Below are positions 1 through 14,511 of a stretch of 64,000 nt of DNA, piece by piece. Each line of letters begins with the position of its first letter. Position 1 is the first letter of the stretch. The notes below the pieces were generated by a model. That model had not been told where the DNA came from and did no database searches. It saw only the letters and a list, made by a program, of their open reading frames with translations. The position numbers and the translations under genes were made by a program. Source of the stretch: Sphagnum compactum (taxonomy: Eukaryota; Bryophyta; Sphagnopsida; Sphagnales); the NCBI GenBank assembly GCA_965153455.1, contig OZ234500.1:2542001-2606000 (forward strand). Reading direction: 5' to 3'.

Positions 1-2410
1 CAATATTACTCCCGTGAAAATAGATCTTTATCCTAATCTTTTTTTAAAATCCCCTAGGTGATCAATGGTAGATTACAACCACTCATTCATCTACATGAAC
101 TAACTAATCCCATTAGCTTCATCCTTTGAGTAAAGGATGGTAAGTATCTATCATTAGTTACTAGGATGACTACAACATTAGTTAGCTTAGGTATTTTCTA
201 CCCAAGTAACAATAAAATATTTTTTACATTCATCATATAATGTTATTATTGTAATAACAAGAACACAATATATTCAAGCATGTAGTTCAACAACAAAAAA
301 ATAACAAACTACATAAAATACCTTTGATAATGATTATAGAATGTTGATGTTGATGTCGCAAGAGCACAATGTTATATCATGTTCTTGAAAACAATGTGTT
401 GTTCAACAACAAACAATGTAAGTAATTACATAAAGTACTTTTGACTTAATCACAAAATGTTGAGCCTACCATGACAAGAACACAATGTCATATGTTCAAA
501 CACGTAATTGAACACCAAAAAAAATTTAATTACATAAATTACTAATTTTCATCATAATACTTCCAAGTGAACAATAACATGTCCAAATCTTAGAGACTGT
601 AAATAATATGATATGTTTCAATAGGAAGGTAATTAGACACGTATAAATTTACAATGCAAACTATTCTTATATGTCTGCAACTTGCAAACACAACATAAAA
701 TTTGAATGACTTCAACATATACATTTATTTCCAAATCATTATTAAGTCTATTTATTACAAATCCTAAGGTGTACAAACATTTGGGAAACTTTGTAGATAT
801 CTTATTTTGAAAATGATGTGAATGGAACACATCATACATCCAAATGAACAACAACATAAAATTTATTCAATTAGACAATAGGAAAGACCTTATTTAATCA
901 TTGGTATTGATTAGACAGTTATAATCTTTCCATATGCAAATTATTCTTTCAAGTATGCAAAAACATTTAGAACATTAAATTTAGAATACTATTGTTCAGC
1001 TAATATTTTCAAACCATTAGGATGCATTACAAGTATTAGGGTGTAAACATTATATATATTTCATATTTGTAATAAAACCATTCAATATTATATTTTTTCA
1101 ATAAACTAACATCGAAGGAAAAATCTTCAATCTATGTAAATTTTTGTTCCTTACACAATAGTTAAGTTTATAAGCTAGGATTAGAACAAAAAGAAAATCC
1201 ATTCTTACATGTTTCGAGCAACATATGTTTTTCATACACCTTATGAGCAATTCATTTATTTGTGACATCGCTCTTATTTGGAGAAACCATTGTTTCGTTC
1301 TTCCACCGATCCATAACACAAAAAACAATTGTTTCATCAAGGACATCAAATCATCATCAAGTTGGGTTAAAAGTGCCCATTGTGATGAACTTTAAATTTT
1401 TAAATCCCATTGTCTCTACATTGCATGGGTGATGTTCATGGGATTTCTGTTAAGGATTCTTCCTAGTGTCTTAATTCCAACAACATCTTTGCTCACAATA
1501 ACATTGAGTATATTACCCTTGTAAAGTAACTTTTCTTTGGATTGCACCCTTTTCACTTCCTATAGCTCAACTTTCAAACCCTAGACAAGGCCATATTGAA
1601 CCTTTGCTTTAGTGAGAGGGAGGTAATAATGTGAGTTATGGGGCCTAAGCTTATCACTTCCCATCAACTTTTCCATCAGTATCCTTTTATTAAATCTAGA
1701 TGGAAAAGACCAAAGTTCAATATTAATGAATTTGGTAATTCAATTCACTGAAATACATGCCTTTTTGAAATCAAGTGTATCATCTTTTAGTGTTGCGACC
1801 ATTGGATCTATTACAACCCTCAATTGATCCGTAACCCTCTGTTCATAATGTTTATCTATTGACCCCAAGAATTTCACATCAAGTTGAATTGTAAACACCT
1901 TAAAGTGCAAGTATATTGGAATATTGTCACTAACACTAACCCAAATACTAACACGATAATGAGATTGATTCATAAAAAAACTCAAAATATGATTGGCAAC
2001 AAGATTTGGCAAAAACACATCCTACATTTTCTATGGAAAATAACATACTTTCAAACAAGGCTCATGTTGTTATGCAGTTCAAAATCTCACAACATCATGA
2101 AGGGAATGAATAAAGGAATGGAGGTGAGTTTGTAGTCATCAATTCAAAGAATTTTGTGAAATTAATGACATTTTAAAACAATTCAATGTGTTTAACACTT
2201 TAGAGCATGATTGTGTATGAAGTGCAAAAATTAGACTTTAGTTAAAAATGCATGGTCTATGTTCACACATGTAAGACTTTTTAATTTTTTGGGGGAAAAC
2301 ATGTTATGATTTGTTTCGTCCAAAATCATACCCTCACCTTAACTCTCAATAACATTACATCACATGAAGCATGTACAATACTACACTAGATGTAAATAAT
2401 ATAAAAATAT
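1..2410. other. AT-rich intergenic DNA, no gene recognised
   Basis: The stretch is strongly AT-rich, with many short runs of A and T and stop codons in all frames. The open frames are under 100 codons, and I recognise no domain in them. Loosely repeated phrases occur around 270-560, with a recurring motif like aacacaatgt followed by atgttcaa and ttcaacaac. They suggest an old, decayed tandem or transposon-derived sequence, but no unit boundary can be fixed. Confidence 0.6.
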
Positions 2411-2411
2411 T

Positions 2412-3345
2412 TGTTGTCCAGCTTGTGCCCACATACCACTAGAATTACACCTTAAACTAGATTTAAAACCAACTATATATGCTTTCCTTGGTTATGGGGA
2501 AATCGAAGGCTATAAAACACATAGGTTGTTTGACAAGTTAACACAAGAAGTTATTTTTTGTCAAGATGTTATTTTCAATGAATTAGCCTTAATTCCAAAA
2601 GAAGGGGAAAAAAATAATGAACCCCTTATCAATGTCGCATTGGAGAGCTCAAAAAGGAAGATTTTATGCTTTTGAATAATGAAGGTGAAGAGCCAAACGT
2701 GATCCCCCTTCAATTATCAATTGCTCTAGTGATTATCAATGCCCTAGTAGGAGCACCCACAATTCCTACATGACCCATGTCAATACACGAGGCTCATCAT
2801 TTATGCGAAACTTTGGAATTCCCTCCTAAGTTTGGGCTTTATAAAAAAACAAGCAAACCATGTTCAATGTTCAACATAGATTAGGAAACCAAATTCAAAA
2901 TATGAAAATGTGCTTAGGTTCGTTTATGATTTTTTCATTGAAGTAAATGAGCCAAAAATAGTCAATTTTAAAAAACAATTTACCAAATGCTACTGATTGG
3001 AAAGTTGCATTTGATGATTAATCTGGATCTTTTCTTGAAAAGAAAACTTGGCAATTGGATAACCTACCTTCTAAGAAGACACTAGTTAGATGTAAATAGA
3101 TTCTTCAAAAGAAATATAATTTTGACAATTTGATATTGAAATACAAAGCTCATCTTGTTGCATGGGGCTTTTCACAAGAATTAAGACTTGTGAATGAAAA
3201 GACGCTTCAACTTATTTATTGTAGAACTAATAGAGATGCTTGCAGATTTCCTCACCAAGTTTTAACTCGACCAAAGCATGAATTTGGTGTGTTCCATTTT
3301 GGTCTTCCTCCTTTTGTGGACATTAGTTCTGGATATTAATTTTTA
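2412..3345 (+). pseudogene. Decayed Ty1/copia retrotransposon pol fragment
   Basis: Three pieces of a copia polyprotein lie in the right order but are broken by stops and a large internal deletion. Positions 2412-2600 read like the region after the integrase core: an HIPLELHLKLD stretch, then FLGY, then RLFDKLTQEVIF and DVIFNE, matching the family's FVGY...SRDVVFDE block. Positions 3060-3190 read like the start of reverse transcriptase (LPSKK, then CK, stop, I, then YKAHLVAWGFSQ). The usual CKW tryptophan codon has become TAG. Positions 3205-3300 resemble the very C-terminal end after RNase H (YCRTN through LTRPKHEFGV). Most of reverse transcriptase and RNase H is missing. This is a dead copy and cannot make protein. 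The family match is from memory of conserved motifs, not a search. Confidence 0.8.
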
Positions 3346-3366
3346 ATGAAGCTCAACTTAAAAGGG

Positions 3367-3577
3367 TGTAGGAAATACAATAGGAAACTTTGCTTCATTC
3401 ATTGAACTGCTTTAAGCCTTAATCCTATCTTCATTTATGTGGAACATACTCTAAGACAGTTGCTAGGACCCTAAGAGTCACCTTTTCATGGCCAAACCCC
3501 TTCATACATATATATGAGAAATCAAAGAAAATTTATATTCATTCTTAATAAAAACATGCTTTGAACCTTTTTCTACA
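3367..3577 (+). repeat. Probable 3' LTR of the copia remnant
   Basis: Directly after the pol fragment a purine-rich run (aaaaggg) leads into TGTAGGAAATAC, a typical start for a plant copia LTR (TG at 3367). A TATA-like catatatatg lies at about 3505 and an aataaa signal at about 3547. A possible CA end is at 3577. No matching 5' LTR is visible upstream, so the right end is a guess; it could run on to about 3640. Confidence 0.4.
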
Positions 3578-3639
3578 TTGGATCATGTGTCTTATTCTTT
3601 TCTTAATAGTGAAGAATTTCACAATGCTTCTTGAATAAT

Positions 3640-6600
3640 GAAGAGAACCTGGCAAATCCATACAAGGGAAGTATCAGAGAAGGGGACTCCTAGGGCTGTC
3701 TTCATGTCCAATTGCCTGCACATCTGCACATCCACATGTTCTTATTCCTCATGACCATTGAACTCTCCTTGGTGGGTTTGAGGCATCCAGTGAATTCAGG
3801 ACCAATTACAACCTAACATCACAAAGATAGACACAGTACCAGAATATAAACAATTTGCAACTCTTCTATCCAAATTTTCACTCTTAGGCCCACTTCAGAT
3901 GAGCGTCCAGGGTCAAAATTCCTAGGAACCAATTTGAATTGATTTGAAGCAAATTGAATCCTTGAGTTGGATTGTACCTTGGTCACTAGCCTGATTCTTG
4001 GTTCTCCAAATCAGCAGCTCTCCTTTTAGCACTGTTTTTTGGGCTGAACCAATTGATTTTCCCTCCAAAACAGGTGCCATGTAGGTTTAGCCTCAATTTG
4101 CCACTTTTTGGTCTTGGACCCTTGTCTAAAGGCCTTGGGACGAATTTAAAGCTTTCGACCAATAAGATTGCTTGAATTCATTGGTCCCTGGACCTTCGAC
4201 CCTCGTCGAAAGTCACCCTTAAATTCCACATGGATTTCTTCCAAAGTTTAAATGCAAAACCAACAATTCATCACTAGAATCTGACTGCACCCATCACATG
4301 GAACTGATACACTACCAGTTGCTAAGAAAACAAGACCATCTTGTCAGCTCCAAAAATGCCCCTTCCTTACTAGTTACCCCTTCACACACAACTGAATCAT
4401 CTGGCATTGTCTTCTGTCCTCACATTGTTTTGTTGGCCCTGCCTTGTAAAGCACGAATATTGTGTTGAGAATCATTATAGAGTAGAGTAGCTTCAAGGGA
4501 TTTTGCCCCCCTAGAAACTAGGTGAGATCATTCATCCTAATTTGGTTGAAAAAAATCACATTCATCTTTTGACAATTTGTTTTCTCTGCCACCTCCTCAA
4601 ATGTGCGCGAGGTGCACCCAGCCCGAGAAAATTTATTTTTTTCAAAAATAAATATGCCACCCATTGTATGCAAAAATTCAGGTAATTATTTCCAAATGTG
4701 ACAATGTGTTTGAAAACATTCAAATACACATGTTATGACCAATCTTTATTTTTATTTTTATTGGTTTGAAATTTTGCATAAATGTGAAAAAAATATGAAA
4801 ATGTAATATTTGATCACTTTTTTTTTGGGGAGAAAAAAGTAATCAGATTTGTAAAAAATTGAAAATCATGTTGGAACATTTCCCTGTTGGTTTTGGTTTG
4901 GTAACAATTTTTAAAATGTTTAGGTAGGTTCCTAGAACATGCCATCATTTAATGTGAGATACCTTTTAGCTTTCTCACAACCAATGTGATGTTAAAAAAT
5001 GAAAAAAATACATGACAAATTTTCTTTTACAACAACATGATGATGTACATTAAAATATTTTATATTTTTCCTCTAGCTATGACCAATTTATCATACAATA
5101 TCAATTGTTGATATTAAATTAATGGCAGGGCCATTGTGTATAACACAACTTGTTTAGGGTAAGCACCATGTGAACATTATCATGACCTAATTATCGTGAC
5201 CTAAACATCTGTAGACCATGAGGCATAGGAGGGGGACCATTCTTATGCCTCATATTCCTTTAGAGCTTGATGGATCTTATGCCTAGTTGTAGGTGTAAGA
5301 TGTCTCCCATTGTTAAGGAGTAGGTATAAGTTCCCTCTTCTTTTCAAGGGACATTCATAACTATAAAGGTGCCATCCAAATACACCAAGAAATTTCTAGG
5401 TCTAAAAGTTTACTATATTTATCCTTCTTGCTTGGTTTGATTCCATCATTGGCTCAATGTGATATGATGGCATAATTGGATGCAAACTTTAGAACCTTTG
5501 GATAAAACTAGTGTAGCCTAAGGTCAGCTTCCACATTGAAAAGACAAACAATTATGTTTTTCAAAAAATTAATTCTTTTTTAAAATTATTATTATATATT
5601 TTTTCATGATCTAACATAATAATATTGTTACATGATGAGTGAAATTATTCAGATTTGTCGCCTGCAACAATTATGATGATTTTCTTAGCAACTTAGGTGC
5701 ACAAATGTTTTTTCACTATTTTAAGAAATATTTAATAACAAAACTGACTTTACGGTAAAGTAATTCAATCAAATTAAAATGGAAAACTTATTGGTGGATC
5801 TCCCTAGGGAGACCACTATTGGAATATTCTAATTGTGATTTTTTCCCTAATGACAATATATTTACAGTATGAAAGTTCAAAAAATGCTCTCCATGAATAA
5901 TAGTGAACTTGTCTTTTGTCGCACGAAGTTCATTAGTAGTATAATCTCCCCAGTGAACTTGCCAGTGCACACCCATGTCCTTCAATCACCATTGTTCTCG
6001 ATATTTACCGAAAACTGAAAATTGATTGAGAATAAAGTTGAATCTGAAAACTGGGATTTAGTAATATTGGTACTTCTGGGTTGGAATTTGATGAACTCTG
6101 AAGTACTTCTGAGTTGTGATTTGATGAACTCTAAAGCAACCCACCCAATATATTCAACCTAAAGATGTTGTAATTTACAAATTGCACTGCAAGAGGAGGT
6201 TAATAGTTGTCTGTTAAATACAAAACTACAAAAAGAAAAATCAATTCTCATCCCTCCTCTCATTCAATCATCTCCTCTTTGCTGACAAAAAATTGCCAAA
6301 CATGATGATCAATGATCCCTAAATTTGCTAAATTTGAGATAATTATTAAATGTTTACTTCTATAAGGCTGAAGCAATGGAACACCGATCTATAAGAGTTT
6401 TACTGCCTCTTGTTCTATCCACTTCTTCATCAATGCCCACTTCTACAAAACCGCGTCCAGTTCATTTCTCTCGTCACATTTAGTGGCTGTGGTTTCCATA
6501 TGAAGCAATCCCAAGACTGAATGCTGTATAGTGTATCTCTAACATACCATAGCCACTCTTTTTCTCTTAAAAACAAAATCTGATTTCCTTCACTCATTAC

Positions 6601-9600
6601 ACAGCATTGACTTCTTCTAATCACTACTTTCATAGGAAACTTTGATGTAGAGTAGAGATATACTACATGGTATGACAATTTGTCAATATGGGGTCTCGGT
6701 TATCTTCTATGCCTAAACAAGTTCGCTCTTCAGGAAGGGCTGCATGTTGTTCTATTCTACATTGACTTACCAAAGTTAGAGATGTTGGCTCTAGATCAGT
6801 TATAGTAGAGATTGACTTAGAAAAAGACACAAGCATTTCTTTAGGCAGTGCAGTGCTAGGTCAGGGTAGAGCTGGCAGGCCTGATAATTTGTAAGAGAAA
6901 GTTGCAAGACCTCTAAGAAATTGTATGCATAATTGAGCGAGCAGCTGGCTACTTCAGTCAAGTGCCAGGCAACTACAAATAGTTGATATATACAGGCTAG
7001 CTTGCTTTACCAAATGACCTCTTTTGAGTTTCCATAGGCACTCTTAGTTTTGTCAGCAAGTAGTAGCTTTCCTCATCCTCTCCGTAGTATGGTTTAATGC
7101 ATTTGTGACTAGGTTATAGACTCAATGGGGATATACCTTTTGCAATGTGCAAGGTCACAGAACACCGATGGGGGATGCTCCCACACACACACACACAATT
7201 AAAATTTGGTTTTGTCGACGAGAATTTATTACTTTGTTATTTTTTTGACAAAAGCATGTGGTCACTTTAATTGGTTGCTCAAACAGATGTGGCTCAGAGA
7301 ATAGGAAAGTCAAGTCCATAATTATTCAAGGATGTTGGTGACCCTAGAAAGGGGGAAATGGCCATGTAGAAGTTATTTGGGCTTGCTTCCCCACCCCGCC
7401 CTCTCTCATTAGTTACTAGCAGATTCTATGCATGGTTGCACCCTCCACCAAATGAGTACTCTTATGTTCCCAACTTTCATTAGCCCTAGGTTGATTTTTG
7501 CAGTTTGGATCTATTTAGAGCCCATGCTCTTCAATGGGTTTGGTGGGGAATCCTTTTTTATTTAGGGGTCTATTAAAATGGAAGTTAAATAGGTAGCACA
7601 CTAATCTCAAGCATCATCAAGGCCATTCCAGTGGCTAGACTGGTTACAAGTTGCACCTCAGTCCCTGTACTTTAGGGATTGTGATAATGGGATTTTAGGG
7701 TTGCAATGTAAATCAAGCCTTTATTGCCACTCTAAAATGGTGGAGACATAGCAGGATTGTATGGATTCACGTCATACCCATTCCTGTCTGAGATTCCCTG
7801 TTTTTTTTAAAATAGCCAAAACTCGCCACAATTACCTACAATATGAAAGGGTGCTTAAGATTTTTTACTTTCATATTTTTTATATCGCCATATATGGCTA
7901 AATATACTTATGGATGATTGCCACTTGAGCAACATCACTAGATTGGGGAAAAAAAAAGTCACAGTGACTTTTTTTCCCTTATTTTTTGTGAGAAGTCTTG
8001 GCTTTTAAAGTTATCCGTAAAGTCAGTCGATTAGAGGGCGAGAACGACCAGTTACGACAAAATAGGGCATCAAATGCCTAACTGGGAATGAAATTTTACA
8101 AAACAAAATAACTGGGACCCAAACTAGTTCTTCCACCAATTTTGGTGGTAAACTGAGTTTCATGCCCTCTTTCCTTTTTCCTGAGCGCCTCCAGTGCTGC
8201 TACATATATTTTCACTGCACAACTACTATAATTATTCTCGAACCCTGTGCATTAAATGCTGAGTTTCAGCATTCCATACTGAGATTTAATAAAAAACTTT
8301 ACTTTGTGGCTACCACTGAAAGAGGGGATAAGGGGTGAAAGCAAAAGCGATGGTGGGTGAAAGAGAGGGTGACATTACGGAGAACTTTATTCTATGAAGG
8401 ACATTTTGAGAAAAACTTGGAAGAACATGCTTTCTTCTGTGTAAAATCTGTTCCATCAGCAAAAATTCACTACTTTTGTGAAATCAAAAAAAATCTGATG
8501 GCAAGTAAAAGAAACTGCCAACATGTATCATTTTCTCAAATTTGGAAATAACTTTACTCCAAGTCATCTGGAAGAATGACAACCTTAATGTACTCATAGT
8601 TGACAAGTCTACAAAAATTAGTGAGAGCTTTTGCAGGCCAGTGGGACAATTTCTGAAGGAGGGCCATAGTTCTATCTTCATGTCATTACACAAAGTTCTT
8701 ACTTTACAAACCTTCTTCCTATGATTCTAATGCCCAACAATAGTTTTGAATATGCAATCTTTACATCTCTTTCCTTATGGTCTTGCCCTCATGTATAGGA
8801 TTTCCCATGACCTTGTCATCATCATTATTGTTTTTTTCCCCTTCTTCTGTGGTGAATTTTCACATTAGTGAAAAAAAATAATGAAATAGAGTATTTTGTG
8901 CCTATTCCCTTGATTTTATTAAAAGAATTGCTTTTTTTCAACAATTTTTTAAAATTAAAATCACCATTTCTAAACACATTTTAAACGCCAGTTAGTCACC
9001 ACATTCCAATTGTTTACTATTTGTGAAATTGATTTCTGAAAAGTTGTTGCCATCAATGTGCAATAGCAAAGATCTGAAAAAAAAGAAAAAAGAAAAAAAG
9101 AAAACCAAAGCTCATCATGCCTATGTAGTATCATGGATCTAATGCATGTATCTAAGGTTGTATTTGGAAAACAAATACTTGCCATGTGTCAAGGTCATAC
9201 TTGGCAAATAAGTAATGGTCACATGTCCCAAATCAAGTGTGACATAATTTGAGCTTCCCACTAGAATCAATTGCTAACCAATTATCACATGTCCAATGTT
9301 TAAGGTTTAAACAATGAAGTCAATCCTATTGCCAATGTTTCACAATGAATGAATAGACAAGAGTTTTGTTCACTATTGCACCTTTGAGACTAGGTTTGCA
9401 ACTAGTCATCAATTGTCTAAAAGTGAAAAATATAGTGTTCCTGGGTCTAGTCTTGCTATAAGGAGCCACCCAATTCAAGGTCAAAGTGCTTTGTTTTTAC
9501 AAAGAACTCATGTAAGTTTCACATATCAAATAATTTCTCCCAAAATTAAATGAAAACATATAATATAATATATTTATCATTGAATGTTTGATGAATAATC

Positions 9601-10800
9601 TTTCAATCCTTAAATTTTGTTCAAGATTAATCTTTGTAACAACATTAATTTGGCATAATACATTTCCATGTTTAGGGAAATTGATGCTGGAAAAAAAAAT
9701 AAAAAATTATTGAGAGATTTTTTATATAATACCAAAATTTGCATTAGAAATCATAAGTTGATAATTATTCATGTAATTGTCAAAATAGGGTATGATAAAC
9801 CATATAAGAAAACATAATAACACATTCAATTTTCATGAAAATGAAACCTTGCCATTTCTTACATAGCAAAGGACATTTCTTTTTCAACAAGTTTTTTTAA
9901 ATTACATAATTTAAGGGGTCAAAAACATGTTTAAAATACTTGAATGTACCATCACATTAAAACATTATTATATTTTATTTTCAATTCTAGACCCTAATAA
10001 TTATCAATATATGGGCTTTTATGCATTTTTGAAAATGAAGGGTTTAGTTTCGCATAGAATAAAATATGTTTGAAAATTTTAAAAACAAAGTCAATATCTC
10101 TTTCCTACTCACTTAGCGATCATTTAAACAATTGAAAATTGCACAAAAAGTTTTGGTATGAAAACTCATCAATATTAGAACATTGTGCAACAAATCAAAT
10201 TAAATTTCGGTACTTTAGAACTTATATAATGACTTTTCAAATTAGCCTTTGCAAAATTGAAGATTGTCAACACAAACTTTGGCTCCTTCTATAAGAAATC
10301 AACCCATTTGGGCCATATGTTAAGGGTCAAAATATGGAGATGTTTTTTTTCATTACACCAGTGAATGAAGATGCTTCAAGATTGAAATGGAACATTCATT
10401 TTTACTACATCTTAAAATTAACTACACATTTTCAAAGTTTGGACAAATATACATTTAGAATGGGTAGTTAGACAACCCATATATACATAATGACATGGGT
10501 TGTTATTTATAACTTGAGCTACCTAGTTTGATTCAAATTCAATTTCTAAATTAGCAATTTACTTCTATTGAACACAACATGTGCAAACACTTGAAAGACA
10601 TGTTGTCCAAAATTATTAATGCATGGCCTTAAATGTGACAAAACTTGTTTGGGGCATGAACACACCATCATGCAAAATGTGCATATGATTGCTTGAAATG
10701 TGTTAACATTGGTAGTTAAATTAATCCTTCATTACATATAATTTGATTAGCATTTAAAGCTTGATTAACCATCGCAACAACATTTAATTAAACCTTATTA
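3640..10800. other. Intergenic DNA, no gene recognised
   Basis: I see no coding region I can support. Composition changes at about 3.6-4.6 kb and 6.6-7.8 kb, where the DNA is less AT-rich, which may mark old insertions. An inverted pair ctttcgac/gtcgaaag lies near 4157-4212. A CA run sits at about 7181-7196 and an A/G-rich run at about 9078-9105. Open frames in this stretch are all under 85 codons and look random. Confidence 0.55.
7946..7979. repeat. Near-perfect palindrome
   Basis: A run gggaaaaaaaaa plus gtcac is followed by one central base, then gtgac, ttttttt and ccc. The arms pair almost completely, apart from two extra A residues. Single-stranded DNA or RNA here would fold into a tight hairpin. 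It could be the centre of a small foldback element, but no longer terminal repeats were found around it. Confidence 0.6.
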
Positions 10801-10817
10801 GTGGAGGTAGGCCTGAG

Positions 10818-10951
10818 GGCTCAAAACGCAATCTGAATTTTCAGGGTGCCACACGGCATCAATTTTTCTAATTTATGGAGCTGAAAATCAAAAGTTCAAA
10901 ACTCAGGCTCAAAACGCAACCTAAATTTTCAGGGCGCCACGTGGCATCAAT
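10818..10951 (+). repeat. Two-copy tandem duplication, 88-bp period
   Basis: The phrase starting ggctcaaaacgcaa and ending ggcatcaat occurs at 10818 and again at 10906, with only a few differences (gtgccacacgg against gcgccacgtgg). The spacer between them is unrelated AT-rich DNA. The unit is GC-richer than its surroundings. Confidence 0.75.
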
Positions 10952-11441
10952 GATCACCAAACCCTAAATGTTCGATCTAATCAAATGCTACACAAACACA
11001 AAAACCTGGAAAATTTGTTTGTGGTGTTGGTACAAGTAGCCTGCCAGAGCCTGGAATGCTGGCAGGTTTTTTGAAAATGTAACTGCTCCCCTTCATAGGC
11101 ATTACGTTCACGAAAAGCTTTCTGTTATATATTTTTTTTGTGATAAATGACAGGTACCTGTTGGGTATCACGGGAAATGTTTTTTGAAAATCACAACAGT
11201 TTTACACTTGTATAAAGGAATCCGGAGTGGGCTTCATGGGAATCGAGCCCGTTCAAAGGAGACACTTCAATTCACTTGAATTGTGAAAATGAGACAAAGA
11301 TGCACAGTGCACAGAGTTGGTAGAGTGGGGAGGGGGAGAGAGAGGTTCAAAGGACAATTACAAAGGGTGAGTAAATAAAGTGAGGAAATAATAAAGGCAG
11401 GAGAGAGTTACACAGTGATTGGCAGTAAATGGGCGAAAACG

Positions 11442-11560
11442 TGCACCTTCACAATAATTTTTTTGTCTTGCTGCCTTCTTTTCACAGCCCTGTGGCCACA
11501 AGCACCTTCACAATAAGTTTTTTTTTCTTGCTACCTTTTTTTCACAGCGCTTTCTTTCAC
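11442..11560 (+). repeat. Two-copy tandem duplication, 60-bp period
   Basis: gcaccttcacaataa followed by a T-run, cttgct, acctt and ttcacagc occurs at 11442 and again at 11502. A shorter third piece, ctttctttcacagccc, follows. This is a simple local duplication with a pyrimidine-rich core. Confidence 0.7.
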
Positions 11561-11569
11561 AGCCCTTGA

Positions 11570-14500
11570 ATTATTGTGACAGTCATTAAGTACATGACAA
11601 TAAAAGGAATTCAATAGCTATTCGTTTTGTTAGTTTGTTAACCCTTCATGAATGTTGAAGATTCCTTTAAAGGCTTCAACAAGGAGCTAATGGACCAACA
11701 AGGTTTGATGGGTCCATGTGTCCTTTGATTGGTCTAATAGGACCAATCAACTTGTCAACCTCTATGGAGCCATGTTGGTTCAATCAAAGAAATGTGTGAA
11801 ACATCCAAACCTTCTTAATGTTAAGCTTTTCATCTTACAATTGTTTGTTTCATGTTGAACTTGCAAATTATAAAAATAATTCCAAAATGGGGTTCAATAG
11901 GCATTTAGTAGTAAAGGTATGTACATAAGCTTTGATTGTGGCATGTAACATCTTGTTAAAACATGTTTCATCTTAAGGATTTCTCCAAAGCCCTTTCGTT
12001 TGACCTCCACAATTGGACCATTAAAACCCATTGCAACATGACTCTTGAAACCTATATGTCTCAAAGTTGCTAGTGCTTGCCCCCTAGTTTGTGAACTTTT
12101 TAGTTCATCACATTAACCCATGATAGTTTGTGAACTTTTCAATTAGTCACACTAATTTGCAAGTGGTACCATTTTGCTTAAGTATGTAACACACTACCCA
12201 TCAATCTCAACATAGTAATGGCAAGTAGTGGGTTTAGTGCTATTGGTGCACTTGCTTAGAACCTCTTTGATTTAAAATCGAAAGCTTCACCAATAGGTAC
12301 ATATGCTTTTATTTCCATGAATTGTTCACTAGGTTACATCTTGCTTTTTATTTTTGTTGGTTTAAGTGGCCATATCCTAGTAGTCTTGAAGGCCTTGTAG
12401 ATATTTAGCGAAATCAATGTATTTTTGATAAAAAGAAACACGCATTGAACTAAATCTTTTTTCCCAACCCTTTTGCTTTTATTAACCAAAGTTCAGACAG
12501 CTCTATAAGCCTTAAAGGCAATTTTGAATGGTTTGAAACAAGCAACATCAAAACAACTAAATAGGGCATGGCTTGTATATGATGGCAATGTAATTAAATC
12601 CAACCCCACCCACCTTCTTTGTGCACAACCTTTAATATAACATGAAAGTTGTGGTCTTCTAAAATAAATAAGTGACATTTAATTGTAAAGAGACTACATG
12701 CACATGCTTGAATAAAGTTTATGGAGTGCCGAATTCACTTGCCAATAGAATGGTCATCATCCAATCTTTTAGTTGGATTGCCATTGTAGCACCAAATTCA
12801 CATCTAGATATGACATTTCATTTAAAATGCTTACCTTTGAAAATGAAATTTTTTGTCAAACATTCTCTTGCATTGATGCAAAATAAGATGGACAACCACT
12901 CCTTCTCATTTGGTGTTTTGGAACGCACATATTCATAGCTAGTTTTAGCTAGAACAAACAACCCACCATTTTAGCCAGCTTAAGCATTAGATTCATTGCA
13001 ATTCCATATGCATTAGGTCAAGATTATGCTTCTTGAACCATCTTCGCCACCCCCATTATAGAATACCATTCTTGAAAGGTGTTTGCCTCTCTTGTGTAAT
13101 CTCAACTAGTTTTAGTTGCTTGAGCTTAACCTAATGCTTAATTACCTACATCATTATCACATACAACACAAGCACCCCCTCCTCCCTTTTTTGCAACACT
13201 CCTAACTTGCCTTTATTCCTAGATTGTGTAATTCCATACAAGTGATTTTGTAGTGATGTGACAATCACACTAAACATGTGGGAAGCAATTGGGATTTTGG
13301 AGCCAAATTTGATTCCTTAATCACCAAATTCAAGTTTGTGTTTGTCCAATTGAATTTTTTTTTCAAACTTATCTTTCGCTGGCTTGGTCAATGTGCAGGA
13401 TCCTTAGGACTTTTCACACTTCTCAAACCAATTTCCTTCAATCCCCCATGTGATTGTAGAAAGGCATCAATGCCTTTTTGCCTATTTGGTTGATTTGATC
13501 CTGGACCAACAATGTCATCATTTTCATGGTTAGTGGCCCTTTCATTATGATTTTATCTGGCACATGGGCTATGGACTTCACAGCTTCTTACCAAAGTCAA
13601 CTTGGCAAAGTGGGTTTTAAATGAATGTCAACTTAGCATTTTGGCAAAGTGGACTTGGCAAACAGAAACGTCAAATTGGCAAAATAACTGAGCAAAAAGT
13701 GTTCCAAATTCCAGAAGGAAGTGTCAGTTTTTTTGTATTGTCCACCACACTCTGTGTGTGATTCAAGAATGCTTTTGAGGTTGATCCTCCACATTGCATG
13801 ACCTTGGATTGCACCGCTGCAATATTTTAAACGCTTCATATAAACCAAGCCAGGTGCTACTTTCTTTAGCTTTGAATTTTATCATCTTTCTAGTGAATAT
13901 GACAAAAGAATAGCAGAGAAGTTGGATGTGAGACAAGTGTTGCATGGGTTTCAAAATGAACTTCCATAAACTGAAGATCAAAGTATCATTAAATATTTGA
14001 AAATCAAAGCTAAGTGATGAATGCTTGTTATTAGTATTGATATTACAATTTTGACGACCTTACAAGCTTTTCAAGGTGTTTCACCAAGTTTCTAAAGTGG
14101 GGGGTGGGCCGGTTAGGGAACTGGATTGGAACCACCCCCAAGTTATGGCATTGCAGATAATTGAAATTGGACCTCGGGTTTGATTCCAAACTCATTTGAG
14201 AACTGGTACCAGGCCGAGAATTTTTAAAGAATCCTATTGCAGTTTTAGGGTCTATTGATTTTTTTTGGCTTTTTGAAGAAGCTACAACCTCTTTTTCATT
14301 TCTTGAGGAAGCTTAAGCTTCTTTGTGATTTTGTTTTGCATGTCTTGTTTCTGCAAGATTTCGTGTTCAAAAGAAGGTTGTGAAACAAAGAGTTGCAAAA
14401 TCATGGGTTTTTTCTTTTCCAAATTCCTCAACTAGGTTCACTGGCGAGGATTCCTACAGCATTAAATGGAGACCGTCTTAGGGGGGCTTGTAGTAAAAGT
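11570..14500. other. Intergenic DNA, no gene recognised
   Basis: No supported gene. Open frames reach 88 codons (12672-12938) but show no known motif. A tRNA-like B-box (gggtttgattcc) occurs at about 14178-14189 without a clear A-box. The stretch at 13590-13690, with repeated ttggcaaagtgg phrases, resembles another at 49150-49280 and is probably a dispersed repeat. Confidence 0.5.
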
Positions 14501-14511
14501 CTGCGTAGTAC

